Shown: in pieces, positions 29,370 to 38,154 of the stretch
Position numbering within the stretch: the stretch's first letter is position 1
Layout of the letters: each line of letters begins with the position of its first letter
Assembly (NCBI GenBank): GCA_024401695.1
Contig: JAKSKN010000001.1
Location: 248,001 to 312,000 of the forward strand
Direction: 5' to 3'
Origin: Bacteroidales bacterium
GTDB taxonomy: Bacteria > Bacteroidota > Bacteroidia > Bacteroidales > UBA932
Length of the DNA: 64,000 bases
Program-made: the position numbers and the translations under genes
The notes under the pieces: model-generated
Database searches by the model: none
Told to the model about the DNA's origin: nothing
The model's input: only the letters and a program-made list of their open reading frames with translations

Positions 29370-30088
29370 TGGAAAAGAGAGAATTGATTTTCGACGGCAA
29401 CGAGAAACAGGTTTTCGCGACCGACGACAATCATAAGGTCATATTCCGATACAAAGATGTGACCCTTGCCTATGGCGGTGTCAAGCGTGCCCTTTTCATC
29501 GGAAAGGGTGCGTTGGACAACAAGATTTCGGCGCTTATGCTCGGAGAACTCAACAGGAAGGGTGTCGAGACCCACTTCATCGAAGTGATCAACGACAACG
29601 AACAGCTCTGCCGCAAGATCCAGATCATCCCGCTCGAGTTCATCGTCCGCAACCGCATCGCCGGTTCGCTGGCCGAGAGGCTCGGCGTAAAGGAGGGCAT
29701 CAGGCCTGAAGAGCCGATAGTGGACCTCCGCTACAACAATGACGAGCTTGACGACCCTCTCATCAACGACCACCACGCGATTGCGCTCGGTCTCGCGACC
29801 AAGGAGGAGCTCAAGCATATGTACAGCATCGCCACCAGGACCAACACCATCCTCAAGGCACTCTGCCACAAGGCCGGCATCGAACTCATCGACGTCAAGG
29901 TCGAGTTCGGGCGCGACTCCCTGACTGGGAACATCATCATCTCCGATGAGCTCAGTCCGGACACCTGCAGGATGTGGGACGAGAAAACCGGCGAGAAACT
30001 CGACAAGGACCGTTTCCGCCACGACCTCAGCGATGTCGTCGCATCCTACCGTGAAGTCCTTGACCGTTTGACCAAAGCCATTGCATAA
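29369..30088 (+). CDS. purC: SAICAR synthase, canonical paralogue
   Basis: Second purC gene in the cluster (239 aa), matching the short bacterial/archaeal type. Motifs include GALDNKISALM, IIPLEFIVRNRIAGSL, DDPLINDHHAIALGLAT, LIDVKVEFGRD, ISDELSPDTCRMWD and DKDRFRHDLSD. All positions expected for CAIR, aspartate and ATP binding look present, so this is the better candidate for the pathway enzyme. The start overlaps the purL stop, and purF follows after 2 bp. Confidence 0.94.
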   Translation: MEKRELIFDGNEKQVFATDDNHKVIFRYKDVTLAYGGVKRALFIGKGALDNKISALMLGELNRKGVETHFIEVINDNEQLCRKIQIIPLEFIVRNRIAGSLAERLGVKEGIRPEEPIVDLRYNNDELDDPLINDHHAIALGLATKEELKHMYSIATRTNTILKALCHKAGIELIDVKVEFGRDSLTGNIIISDELSPDTCRMWDEKTGEKLDKDRFRHDLSDVVASYREVLDRLTKAIA

Positions 30089-30090
30089 TT

Positions 30091-31449
30091 ATGGGAGTTA
30101 TCGGAATTTTCGGAGTGCGCAATGCCTCCACGCTGATTTACTACGGTCTTCACAACCTCCAGCACCGCGGTCAGGAAGGTGCCGGTATGGCTGTGTTCGA
30201 CGGGAACGGCCAGTGCCGCCGCCACCGCGGACTCGGACTGGTGAACAAGGTTTTCTGCCCGACCACCATCGAATCGCTCGAAGGCAGCATAGGCATAGGT
30301 TCCGTCTGCTATGCCAACGCAGAAAAGGCGGCCCTGGACAATGTGCAGCCTATCTTCTTCCACCACAAGAACGGTGACTTCGCCATCGCGGGCGACGGCA
30401 ATGTCGTCAATGCCAGGCAGATTGCCGAATATCTTGAGAAGAAGGGCACCATCTTCCAGACAGCCACGGACGGCGAGCTCCTCGCCCACCTCATCAAGAA
30501 ACATCGTGACGACGAGAGCCGCATCGACAACATCGTGAATGCACTCAATATGATGGAAGGCGGATTCTCCTTCCTCATAATGACGCGCAAGCGCATATAT
30601 GCCTGCCGCGACAAATACGGCATCAAGCCTCTCTGCATAGGCAGGCTCGGCGACGGATATGTCGTCAGCAGCGAATCCTGCGCCTTTGAGATCATCGGGG
30701 CGACCTTCCTGCGCGACATAGAGCCGGGCGAGATCGTCAGCTTCGACGAATACGGCATACGTTCGACCAAGTATTCAAAGTTCCAGCGCCACAAGATGTG
30801 CGCGATGGAATACATATATCTCGCCCGTCCGGACAGCGACATCGACGGCTGCAACATCCACGCCTACCGCAAGGAGAGCGGCCGCCGTCTGTACCGCGAG
30901 TGCCCGGTGGAGGCAGATATGGTCGTCGGTGTGCCGGAGTCCAGCCTCAGCGCCGCGATGGGTTATGCCGAGGAAAGCGGCATCCCGTACGAGATGGGCC
31001 TGGTCAAGCACAAATATATGGGCCGCACCTTCATCGCTCCGGTTCAAGAGATGCGTGAGCTGGGCGTCAAGATGAAGCTCAGCCCCGTGCGCTCCATCGT
31101 CAGGGGCAAGCGCATAGTGCTTGTCGACGACTCCATCGTGCGAGGCACCACTTCACTCAAGATAGTGAAGCTGCTCCGCGAGGCGGGAGCCACCGAGGTG
31201 CACGTACGCATCGCCAGCCCTATGATGAAGTATCCTTGCTTCTACGGCGTGGACACCTCCACACCCGAACAGCTGCTCTGCTCCCACAGGACTCTCGAAG
31301 AGGCCTGCGCCGCCATCGGAGCCGACTCACTCGGATATCTCAGTCCGGAATCGACCTGTGCATCCTGCTTCGGCTGTGCCGACCCTTGCCAGGCGTGCTT
31401 CACGGGTGAATATCCTACAGCACTTTATAATGACGAAGTAAAAAGATAG
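30091..31449 (+). CDS. purF: PurF-type PRPP amidotransferase lacking the glutaminase nucleophile
   Basis: Catalyses the first committed purine step, PRPP to phosphoribosylamine. The C-terminal phosphoribosyltransferase half is intact (IVLVDDSIVRGTT, LGYLSPEST), as is the cysteine-rich end CASCFGCADPCQACFTG. The Ntn glutaminase half is eroded. Mature PurF begins with Cys1 (CGIFGI or similar) but here the protein begins M-G-V-I-G-I-F-G, with no Cys. Arg73 of the glutamine site is Cys73 (GSVCYAN instead of G-x-x-RYAT), and the HNGN oxyanion segment is GDGN. Upstream in-frame codons contain no start that could supply a Cys. The enzyme should work only with ammonia. Confidence 0.92.
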   Translation: MGVIGIFGVRNASTLIYYGLHNLQHRGQEGAGMAVFDGNGQCRRHRGLGLVNKVFCPTTIESLEGSIGIGSVCYANAEKAALDNVQPIFFHHKNGDFAIAGDGNVVNARQIAEYLEKKGTIFQTATDGELLAHLIKKHRDDESRIDNIVNALNMMEGGFSFLIMTRKRIYACRDKYGIKPLCIGRLGDGYVVSSESCAFEIIGATFLRDIEPGEIVSFDEYGIRSTKYSKFQRHKMCAMEYIYLARPDSDIDGCNIHAYRKESGRRLYRECPVEADMVVGVPESSLSAAMGYAEESGIPYEMGLVKHKYMGRTFIAPVQEMRELGVKMKLSPVRSIVRGKRIVLVDDSIVRGTTSLKIVKLLREAGATEVHVRIASPMMKYPCFYGVDTSTPEQLLCSHRTLEEACAAIGADSLGYLSPESTCASCFGCADPCQACFTGEYPTALYNDEVKR

Positions 31450-31454
31450 ATATT

Positions 31455-32480
31455 ATGGCAAAATCCTACGAAAACGCGGGAGTAAATCTCGAAGCCGGAT
31501 ACGAAGTAGTCCGCCGCATCAAGCAGCACGTCAAATCAACCAACCGCCCGGGAGTGATGGGAAACATCGGTTCCTTCGGCGGGATGTTTGACCTTGCATC
31601 CCTCAACATAAAGGATCCTGTCCTCGTCAGCGGGACTGACGGCGTCGGCACCAAGCTCAAGATCGCCTTCGCAATGGACAAGCACGACACCGTCGGCATC
31701 GACGCTGTCGCGATGTGCGTCAACGATGTGCTTGCACAGGGCGCGGAACCTCTTTTCTTCCTTGATTATGTCGCACTCGGGCAGAACATCCCCGCAAAAG
31801 TCGAAGCCATCGTAGCCGGTGTGGCCGAGGGCTGCCGCCAGGCAGGATGTGCGCTCGTGGGCGGTGAGACCGCCGAAATGCCGGGAATGTACAGTGACGG
31901 TGAATATGACATCGCAGGCTTCACCACAGGCGTCGTCGAGCGGGCCAGGCTCATCGACGGCACCAAGGTAAGCGTCGGCGACGTGCTCGTCGGCATAGCT
32001 TCCAGCGGTGTGCACTCCAACGGATTCAGCCTCGTGCGCAAGATCGTCGCCGATGCCGGCCTTGACTTCCATCAGGAGATACCGGAATTCGGCGGGCGCA
32101 AGCTCGGCGACGTGCTTCTCACCCCAACCAAAATATACGTGAAGCAGGTTCTCGACGTCATCCGCAACTGTGATGTCCACGGAGTGGCTCACATCACCGG
32201 AGGCGGCTTCGACGAGAATATCCCACGCATCCTGAAGCCGGGCCAGGGCATCGAGGTCAAGGAGGGTTCCTGGGAGATCCTTCCGGTGTTCAAGATGCTC
32301 GAGAAATGGAGCGGCGTTCCGCACCGCGAGCTGTTCAACATCTTCAATATGGGTATCGGAATGGTGATCGCATTGCCTGAGAAGGATGCTGCAAAGGCGA
32401 TAGCCATCCTCGAGGGATACGGAGAGAAGGCAAGTGTCATAGGTAAGGTCACCGACAAGGAGGGAGTTGAGATAATATGA
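31455..32480 (+). CDS. purM: Phosphoribosylaminoimidazole synthetase (AIR synthase)
   Basis: Cyclises FGAM to AIR with ATP. The 341-aa protein has the AIRS fold with the signature VLVSGTDGVGTKL, the metal-binding VNDVLAQGAEPLFFLDY and GGETAEMPGMY. C-terminal HITGGGFDENIPR and FNMGIGMV fit. It lies 5 bp after purF and overlaps purN by 4 bp (ATGA), indicating tight coupling. Confidence 0.96.
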   Translation: MAKSYENAGVNLEAGYEVVRRIKQHVKSTNRPGVMGNIGSFGGMFDLASLNIKDPVLVSGTDGVGTKLKIAFAMDKHDTVGIDAVAMCVNDVLAQGAEPLFFLDYVALGQNIPAKVEAIVAGVAEGCRQAGCALVGGETAEMPGMYSDGEYDIAGFTTGVVERARLIDGTKVSVGDVLVGIASSGVHSNGFSLVRKIVADAGLDFHQEIPEFGGRKLGDVLLTPTKIYVKQVLDVIRNCDVHGVAHITGGGFDENIPRILKPGQGIEVKEGSWEILPVFKMLEKWSGVPHRELFNIFNMGIGMVIALPEKDAAKAIAILEGYGEKASVIGKVTDKEGVEII

Positions 32481-33043
32481 AGAAGTTAGCGGTATTTGCC
32501 AGTGGCAGCGGCACTAATTTCGAAGCGATAGCGCAGGCTTGCGCCGACGGTGTCATCGATGCCGAGGTGGCGCTTATGGTCTGCGATGTCCCGAGCGCGG
32601 CCGTAGTTGCACGCGCCGAGCGTTTCGGCATCCGCAAGTTTGTATTCTCGCCCAAGCAGTATTCCTGCAAGGCCGGCTACGAGAAGGAGATTGTGGATAA
32701 AATGGATGCCCTCGGCATTGACCTGGTCTGTCTGGCAGGGTATATGAGAATCGTGGGAGAAACCCTTCTCAAGGCATACGAAGGCAGGATCATCAACATC
32801 CACCCTTCGCTTCTGCCGGCATTCAAGGGAGCTCACGCCGTAGAGCAGGCTGTGGAATATGGCGTCAAGGTGTACGGCATCACCATACACTATGTCAACT
32901 CCGACCTCGACGGCGGCCGCATCATAGCCCAGAAGGCCTTTGAGTATGACGGCAGCGATGCGGAAGAGGTTCACCGCATCGGCCAGAAAATCGAACATGA
33001 ATTATATATCAAAACAATAAATCAGTTATTATGCGCGCGTTAG
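32477..33043 (+). CDS. purN: Phosphoribosylglycinamide formyltransferase
   Basis: Formylates GAR with 10-formyl-THF. The 188-aa protein shows ASGSGTNFEAI (GAR phosphate loop), LAGYMRIVG, and the catalytic IHPSLLPAFKGAHA with its Asn-x-His. The later catalytic Asp lies in VNSDLDGGRII. Folate supply is likely provided by the folD gene further along. The 3' end overlaps purH by 13 bp. Confidence 0.95.
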   Translation: MKKLAVFASGSGTNFEAIAQACADGVIDAEVALMVCDVPSAAVVARAERFGIRKFVFSPKQYSCKAGYEKEIVDKMDALGIDLVCLAGYMRIVGETLLKAYEGRIINIHPSLLPAFKGAHAVEQAVEYGVKVYGITIHYVNSDLDGGRIIAQKAFEYDGSDAEEVHRIGQKIEHELYIKTINQLLCAR

Positions 33044-34560
33044 TTAGTGTAAGTGACAAGACCGGACTCGTTCCTTTCGTAAAGGGACTCGAGGCTCTCG
33101 GTTGGGAGATTGTCGCCACAGGCGGCACAAAGAAACTGCTCGATGAGAGCGGCGTGAAGACCATAGGCATCAGCGAGGTCACCGGATTCCCGGAGATCTG
33201 CGACGGCCGCGTCAAGACCCTTCATCCGAAGGTTCACGGAGGCATCCTCGGCCGCAGGGATATACCTGAGCATATGGCCACCCTCAAGGAGAACGGCATC
33301 ACCACCATCGAGCTGGTATGCGTCAACCTCTATCCGTTCCGCCAGACAATAGCCAAGGAAGGCGTCACTATGGAAGATGCCATCGAGAACATCGACATCG
33401 GCGGTCCTTCAATGGTCCGCAGTGCGGCGAAGAACTGGAAGGACGTGACCATCGTCTGCGACCCGAACGACTATGACAAGGTTCTGGGCGAGATCCGCGA
33501 GAACGGCTTCACCTGCGACGACACCCGTCTCAAGCTCTCCGCCAAGGCCTACACCCATACCGCCGAGTATGATATGATGATCGCAACCTATATGCGCAAG
33601 CAGGCGGGCCTCAACGAGAAGATCTTCCTCGAGTATGACCTCAAGCAGCCTCTGCGCTATGGCGAGAACCCTCACCAGACCGCGAACTTCTACTCGACGC
33701 TCGAGCCGGCTCCATTCTCACTTGCGTTCGCAAGGCAGATTCAGGGCAAGGAGCTCTCATACAACAACATCCAGGATGCAAATGCAGCCCTCAACGTGGT
33801 GCGTGACTTCGACGAGCCGTTCTGCGTCGCCCTCAAGCATATGAACCCTTGCGGCGCAGCAGTTGCCGACACCATCGAGAAAGCCTGGCAGGAGGCCTAC
33901 GAGGCCGACAAGGTCAGCATCTACGGAGGCATCGTCGCGGTGAACCGCGAACTCACCGCCGAAGTCGCCCTCGGGATGAAGCCTATCTTCCTCGAGATCG
34001 TCATCGCCCCTTCATTCACCGACGAGGCCCTCGAGATTCTGTCCGCGAAGAAGAACCTCCGTGTCCTCCAGGTCAATATGGACAAGAGCCAGGCTCCCGT
34101 GCCTCAGTTCATCAGTGTGAACGGCGGTATGCTTGCCCAGCAGCTCGACACCCAGATCGAGAAGTGCACCCCTGAGATGTGCGTGACCAAAGCGAAGCCT
34201 AGCGCCGCACAGCTTGCCGATATGGACTTCGGCTGGAAGATCGTCAAGCATATCAAGTCCAATGCCATCGCCGTCGTGCGTGACAACCACACCATCGGCG
34301 TGGGTGCCGGACAGACCAACCGTGTCGGTTCAGCCGAGATTGCACTCAAGGAGGCTCAGGCCGCAGGTTTCACCGAAGGTCTCATCCTCGCTTCCGACGG
34401 CTTCCTGCCGTTCGGCGACACTGTGGCTCTCGCCGCACAGTACGGCGTCACCGCCATCGTCCAGCCGGGCGGTTCGATCCGTGACGAGGAGTCCATCGCC
34501 AAGGCCGACGAGCTCGGCATCACTATGCTCTTCACCGGAGTAAGGCATTTCAAACATTAA
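33031..34560 (+). CDS. purH: Bifunctional AICAR transformylase/IMP cyclohydrolase
   Basis: Performs the last two steps to IMP. The N-terminal MGS-like IMP cyclohydrolase domain (about 1-190) shows SVSDKTGLVPF and GGRVKTLHPK-like CDGRVKTLHPKVHGGIL. The C-terminal transformylase has LRYGENPHQTA and ALKHMNPCGAAV, the latter with the catalytic Lys-His. Length (509 aa) is normal. It starts inside the end of purN. Downstream the cluster is interrupted by hairpin repeat B before purD. Confidence 0.96.
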   Translation: MRALVSVSDKTGLVPFVKGLEALGWEIVATGGTKKLLDESGVKTIGISEVTGFPEICDGRVKTLHPKVHGGILGRRDIPEHMATLKENGITTIELVCVNLYPFRQTIAKEGVTMEDAIENIDIGGPSMVRSAAKNWKDVTIVCDPNDYDKVLGEIRENGFTCDDTRLKLSAKAYTHTAEYDMMIATYMRKQAGLNEKIFLEYDLKQPLRYGENPHQTANFYSTLEPAPFSLAFARQIQGKELSYNNIQDANAALNVVRDFDEPFCVALKHMNPCGAAVADTIEKAWQEAYEADKVSIYGGIVAVNRELTAEVALGMKPIFLEIVIAPSFTDEALEILSAKKNLRVLQVNMDKSQAPVPQFISVNGGMLAQQLDTQIEKCTPEMCVTKAKPSAAQLADMDFGWKIVKHIKSNAIAVVRDNHTIGVGAGQTNRVGSAEIALKEAQAAGFTEGLILASDGFLPFGDTVALAAQYGVTAIVQPGGSIRDEESIAKADELGITMLFTGVRHFKH

Positions 34561-34569
34561 TAATCACCT

Positions 34570-34713
34570 GCTGTCTTGAGAGGTTCGGGATGACATCCGA
34601 ATAACCTTCGCTTCGCTCATCCCTCCCAACCTGACGGTCGGGCCCCTCCCATTCACGAGGCCATGGGCGGCCACGGGTTTTCGGATGTCATCCCGAACCT
34701 CTTTCAAGACAGC
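34570..34713 (-). repeat. Intergenic hairpin repeat, copy B
   Basis: A 144-bp element bounded by 31/33-nt near-perfect terminal inverted repeats that begin GCTGTCTTGA and continue GAGGTTCGGGATGACATCCGA; the right arm carries two extra bases. Read on the minus strand, its core closely matches copy A at 5321-5390: CGTGGCCGCCC[A]TGGCCTCGTGAA, GGGAGGGGCCCG, then GGGAGGGAT..GCGAAGCG. The terminal repeats are unrelated to those of copy A. It separates purH from purD and ends 17 nt before the purD start, so read-through RNA would form a long hairpin there. Confidence 0.85.
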
Positions 34714-34730
34714 TGGGGCAATTGGAATTT

Positions 34731-35984
34731 ATGGCAAAAGTATTGGTAGTAGGCGGCGGCGGCCGCGAACACGCGATTGTGGATGCTCTTAGCAGGAGCG
34801 CCAAGGTAACGAAGATATACTGCGCCCCAGGCAACGCGGGAATCGGCCTGCAGGCTGAGAACGTTGCCATCAAGGACACCGATGTAGATGGTCTCCTGGC
34901 ATTTGCGAAAGGCAATGCCATAGACCTGACGGTGGTGGGCCCGGAGGCTGCGCTCGCCGTCGGCATAGTGGATGCTTTCCGCGGAGCGGGACTGAAGATT
35001 TTCGGCCATACCAAGGCCGCCACCCGCATCGAGAGCAGCAAGGAGTTCGCCAAGGAGCTGATGTTCAAGTATGACATCCCTACATCCGGCTACCGCAGCT
35101 TCACCGACTACACGGAAGCGCTGGAATACGTCAAGGCAAGGCCTTTTCCGGCAGTGCTGAAATATGACGGACTTGCGGCCGGCAAGGGTGTCGTGATTGC
35201 CGCAACGCTCGAGGAGGCCGATGCCGCCCTGAAGGATATGCTGCTCGACTGCAGTTTCGGACAGGGCAAGGTGGTCGTCGAGGATTTCCTTACGGGTCCG
35301 GAATTTTCATTTATGTGCTTCGTGGACGGCGGCCGCGTTTACCCTATGCCTCTGGCACAGGACCACAAGCGCGCCTACGACGGCGACGAGGGCCCGAACA
35401 CCGGCGGAATGGGTGCATACACCAATCTTCCGTTCATCAGCGAAGAGGACAGGAAGTTTGCTTTCGACAACATTCTCTGCAGGACTGCAGAGGCGATGGT
35501 CGCAGAAGGCTGCCCTCTGTCAGGCGTGCTGTACGGCGGCCTGATGAAGACACCGCAGGGCATCAAGGTCATCGAATTCAACGCCCGTTTCGGCGATCCC
35601 GAGACCGAGGTCGTGCTGCCTTCTCTTGAAAGTGACATCTACGACATCTTCGAAGGAGTAGCAAGCGGCAAGGCTGTCGCCCAGCCGGCCTGGAACGACA
35701 ACGTTACACTCGGTGTCGTCCTTGCATCGAAAGGATATCCGGGCAAGTATGAGAAGGGCTGCGTCATCGAAGGCCTCGAAAACGTCGAGGGCAGGATTTT
35801 CCATATGGGCACGGCAATCAGGGACGGAGTCACGGTCACCAACGGCGGCCGCGTGATGATGGTCGTCTGCGGCGGAAGCGACGTCGCGGATGCCCGCGGA
35901 AAGGTTTACCGGGAGGTGGAGAAGATCCATTGTGACAATTTGTTTTACAGACACGACATAGCGCACTGCGCATTAGACGAATAG
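34731..35984 (+). CDS. purD: Phosphoribosylamine-glycine ligase
   Basis: ATP-grasp enzyme joining phosphoribosylamine, the product of PurF, to glycine. The 417-aa protein begins VLVVGGGGREHAI, a classic GARS N-domain, and shows LKYDGLAAGKGV, GPEFSFMCFVDG, DEGPNTGGMGAY and EFNARFGDPE. The ATG at 34731 is chosen over the in-frame TTG at 34722 since family homology begins right after it. It starts just downstream of hairpin repeat B and is followed after 3 bp by folD. Confidence 0.95.
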   Translation: MAKVLVVGGGGREHAIVDALSRSAKVTKIYCAPGNAGIGLQAENVAIKDTDVDGLLAFAKGNAIDLTVVGPEAALAVGIVDAFRGAGLKIFGHTKAATRIESSKEFAKELMFKYDIPTSGYRSFTDYTEALEYVKARPFPAVLKYDGLAAGKGVVIAATLEEADAALKDMLLDCSFGQGKVVVEDFLTGPEFSFMCFVDGGRVYPMPLAQDHKRAYDGDEGPNTGGMGAYTNLPFISEEDRKFAFDNILCRTAEAMVAEGCPLSGVLYGGLMKTPQGIKVIEFNARFGDPETEVVLPSLESDIYDIFEGVASGKAVAQPAWNDNVTLGVVLASKGYPGKYEKGCVIEGLENVEGRIFHMGTAIRDGVTVTNGGRVMMVVCGGSDVADARGKVYREVEKIHCDNLFYRHDIAHCALDE

Positions 35985-35987
35985 AAT

Positions 35988-36833
35988 ATGGCAAACATTA
36001 TTGACGGCAAGGCAATCAGCCTTGCGATAAAGGATGAAGTAAAGGCTCAGATTCCTGAGCTCGAAGCAAAATATGGCCGCAAGCCCTGCCTGTGCGTCAT
36101 CATAGTCGGCGAGAACCCCGCCAGCCAGGTGTATGTACGCAACAAAGTGAAGGCGGCTGAATACGTCGGGATGAAGTCGATGCTCCTGCGTCTCCCTGAG
36201 GAGACCCCGGAGGCAGACCTCCTCGCCACCATCCAGAAACTCAACGCTGACAGCGAAGTGGACGGCATCCTCGTCCAGCTTCCTCTTCCGAAGCACATCT
36301 CTGAAGACAAGGTGATCGACGCCATCGCCAAGGAAAAGGACGTCGACGGTTTCCACGTGCTTAACGTAGGCTCTCTGTGGATCGGAGACAAGTGCATCGT
36401 CCCTTGCACCCCGAAAGGCTGCATCCATCTCATCAAGAGCACCGGCATCGACATCAAGGGCAAGCTGGCAGTCGTCGTGGGCCGCAGCAACATCGTGGGC
36501 AAGCCTGTCGCCAAGCTCCTCCTCGACGAGAACGCCACAGTCGTCATCGCCCATTCCCGCACGGCAGACCTCAAGGCACTCACCCTGCAGGCTGACATAC
36601 TTGTGGTTGCCGTCGGCAAGGAGAATGTCGTCACCGCCGATATGGTCAAGCCGGGTGCCGTTGTCATCGACGTCGGAATGAACCGCAATGCCGAAGGCAA
36701 GCTCTGCGGCGACGTTGACTTCGCCGGAGTCTCTGAAGTTGCCGGCTGGATCACCCCTGTTCCGGGCGGCGTGGGTCCTATGACCATCGCAATGCTGATG
36801 AAGAACACCATCGAGTGTTTCCTCCTCCGATGA
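35988..36833 (+). CDS. folD: Bifunctional methylene-THF dehydrogenase/methenyl-THF cyclohydrolase
   Basis: Interconverts methylene- and 10-formyl-THF, the formyl donor used by PurN and PurH. The 281-aa protein has [14 protein letters not shown], with the catalytic Tyr and Lys, then [12 protein letters not shown], and the NADP-binding [27 protein letters not shown] closes the fold. Placement between purD and a transporter gives it a clear purine-supply context. The stop overlaps the MFS start by 4 bp. Confidence 0.96.
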   Translation: MANIIDGKAISLAIKDEVKAQIPELEAKYGRKPCLCVIIVGENPASQVYVRNKVKAAEYVGMKSMLLRLPEETPEADLLATIQKLNADSEVDGILVQLPLPKHISEDKVIDAIAKEKDVDGFHVLNVGSLWIGDKCIVPCTPKGCIHLIKSTGIDIKGKLAVVVGRSNIVGKPVAKLLLDENATVVIAHSRTADLKALTLQADILVVAVGKENVVTADMVKPGAVVIDVGMNRNAEGKLCGDVDFAGVSEVAGWITPVPGGVGPMTIAMLMKNTIECFLLR

Positions 36834-38005
36834 CAAACATCTTCAAGGAAAACACAAGGTACAAGGCGCTGTTCCTCTCACTCCTTCTCTCCGCCATAGG
36901 TTTCGGACTCTACAAGGGAGTCATCGACAACTATATGGCGGAAGTTGTAAGGATCAATGAGATGGACAGGGGCGTCACGGAGTTTTTCCGGGAACTTCCC
37001 GGCCTGCTGCTGGTCCTCATCCTTGCCATCTTCTACAGATTTTCAGCCGAGAAGATGTACAAGATGGGACTGGTGATAATGGTGGCCGGAATGGCATTGC
37101 AGGCATTCGTCACACCTGCCAAGCTCCTTGTGATCCTCGCAATCTTCATCTATTCAACCGGTGAGCACATCCAGCTTGGGATGAAGAACACCCTCTCCCT
37201 GGAATATTCCAGAAACGGTTACGGGGGTCAGGCGCTGGGCTTCCAGAACTCCGTCTATCAGATAGGCAACCTTGTCGGCTATGTCGCCGTCATCGGCGCC
37301 TTCGCCGTCGTGTCGGATTCAAGCCTTTTCAAGCCCGTATTCGTGGCGGCAACCGTCTTTATGGTGCTCGCAATGCTTGCAGCCTTCAGGCTGACGGGGC
37401 AAAGCGAGACCGACAAGTCCAAGAGCCGTTTTTATTTCAAGAAGAAATTCAGGAAATACTATATGCTTGAAGTGTTCTACGGAGCACGCAAGCAGGTTTT
37501 CTTCACCTTCGGCCCGTATGTCCTCATCCTGTTCTACGGGGCCGATGCAGGCGTCATCAGCCTTCTGTTCGCAATCTCTGCGGTCTCCTGCTTCTTCCTC
37601 GCTCCGCTGGTCGGGAAGCTGATCGACCGCATCGGATACAAGCCGGTGATGATAGGCGACACGCTTATCCTGGTGATAGTGTGCTTCTTCTACGGCTTCG
37701 CGCATCACATCTTCGATATGCACACGGCTTTCATCGTATGCTGCGTGAACTATGTGCTTGATTCGGTGATTTCCCTGGCATCGATGGCTTCCAACGTGTA
37801 CGTCCAGGACATCTCCGACAGCAAGGAGGAGATGCGCGCCACCATTTCGACAGGAATCTCGGTCAACCACGCCATCACCATCTTCATCGCCCTTCTGGGA
37901 GGCTGGATATGGAAAGTCCTCGGCATCGAGACCCTCTTCATCCTCTCCGCCTTCCTCGGTCTCTGCAACAGCGCCTACGCCGCCACCATCCGCAAGCACG
38001 GATGA
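36830..38005 (+). CDS. MFS transporter
   Basis: A 391-aa polytopic membrane protein with about 12 hydrophobic segments in two halves separated by a charged loop near residue 205 ([12 protein letters not shown]). The [11 protein letters not shown] stretch resembles the conserved MFS loop of the second half. The ATG at 36830 overlaps the folD TGA. Position after purD-folD suggests a link with nucleobase, nucleoside or one-carbon metabolism, but no substrate can be read from the sequence. Confidence 0.8.
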   Translation: MTNIFKENTRYKALFLSLLLSAIGFGLYKGVIDNYMAEVVRINEMDRGVTEFFRELPGLLLVLILAIFYRFSAEKMYKMGLVIMVAGMALQAFVTPAKLLVILAIFIYSTGEHIQLGMKNTLSLEYSRNGYGGQALGFQNSVYQIGNLVGYVAVIGAFAVVSDSSLFKPVFVAATVFMVLAMLAAFRLTGQSETDKSKSRFYFKKKFRKYYMLEVFYGARKQVFFTFGPYVLILFYGADAGVISLLFAISAVSCFFLAPLVGKLIDRIGYKPVMIGDTLILVIVCFFYGFAHHIFDMHTAFIVCCVNYVLDSVISLASMASNVYVQDISDSKEEMRATISTGISVNHAITIFIALLGGWIWKVLGIETLFILSAFLGLCNSAYAATIRKHG

Positions 38006-38154
38006 ATCAGAATGAGGAAGAGCAGTGGCTGGAAGAGGGCACGTTCTATCTTTGGCAAATGCGTATATCATTCTTGACGTTGTATTGGTGGACAATTCGT
38101 AAATTTGGACACATTTATCCGTATTATCCATCGAACGCTGGGGGCTCCACATAA
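38003..38154 (+). CDS. Possible 50-aa small protein
   Basis: An ATG overlaps the MFS stop codon (ATGA) and opens a 50-codon frame beginning [13 protein letters not shown]. It has an acidic N-terminus and an aromatic middle. There is no recognisable family. The coupled start is the only support, so this may be chance. Confidence 0.2.

Noticed and set aside
30079-30093. Upstream Cys codon (TGC at 30082) as a possible PurF nucleophile
   Set aside because: It is three codons before the ATG with no start codon in front of it, and the family needs Cys immediately before G-I-x-G. The loss of Arg73 and the HNGN motif supports true inactivation.
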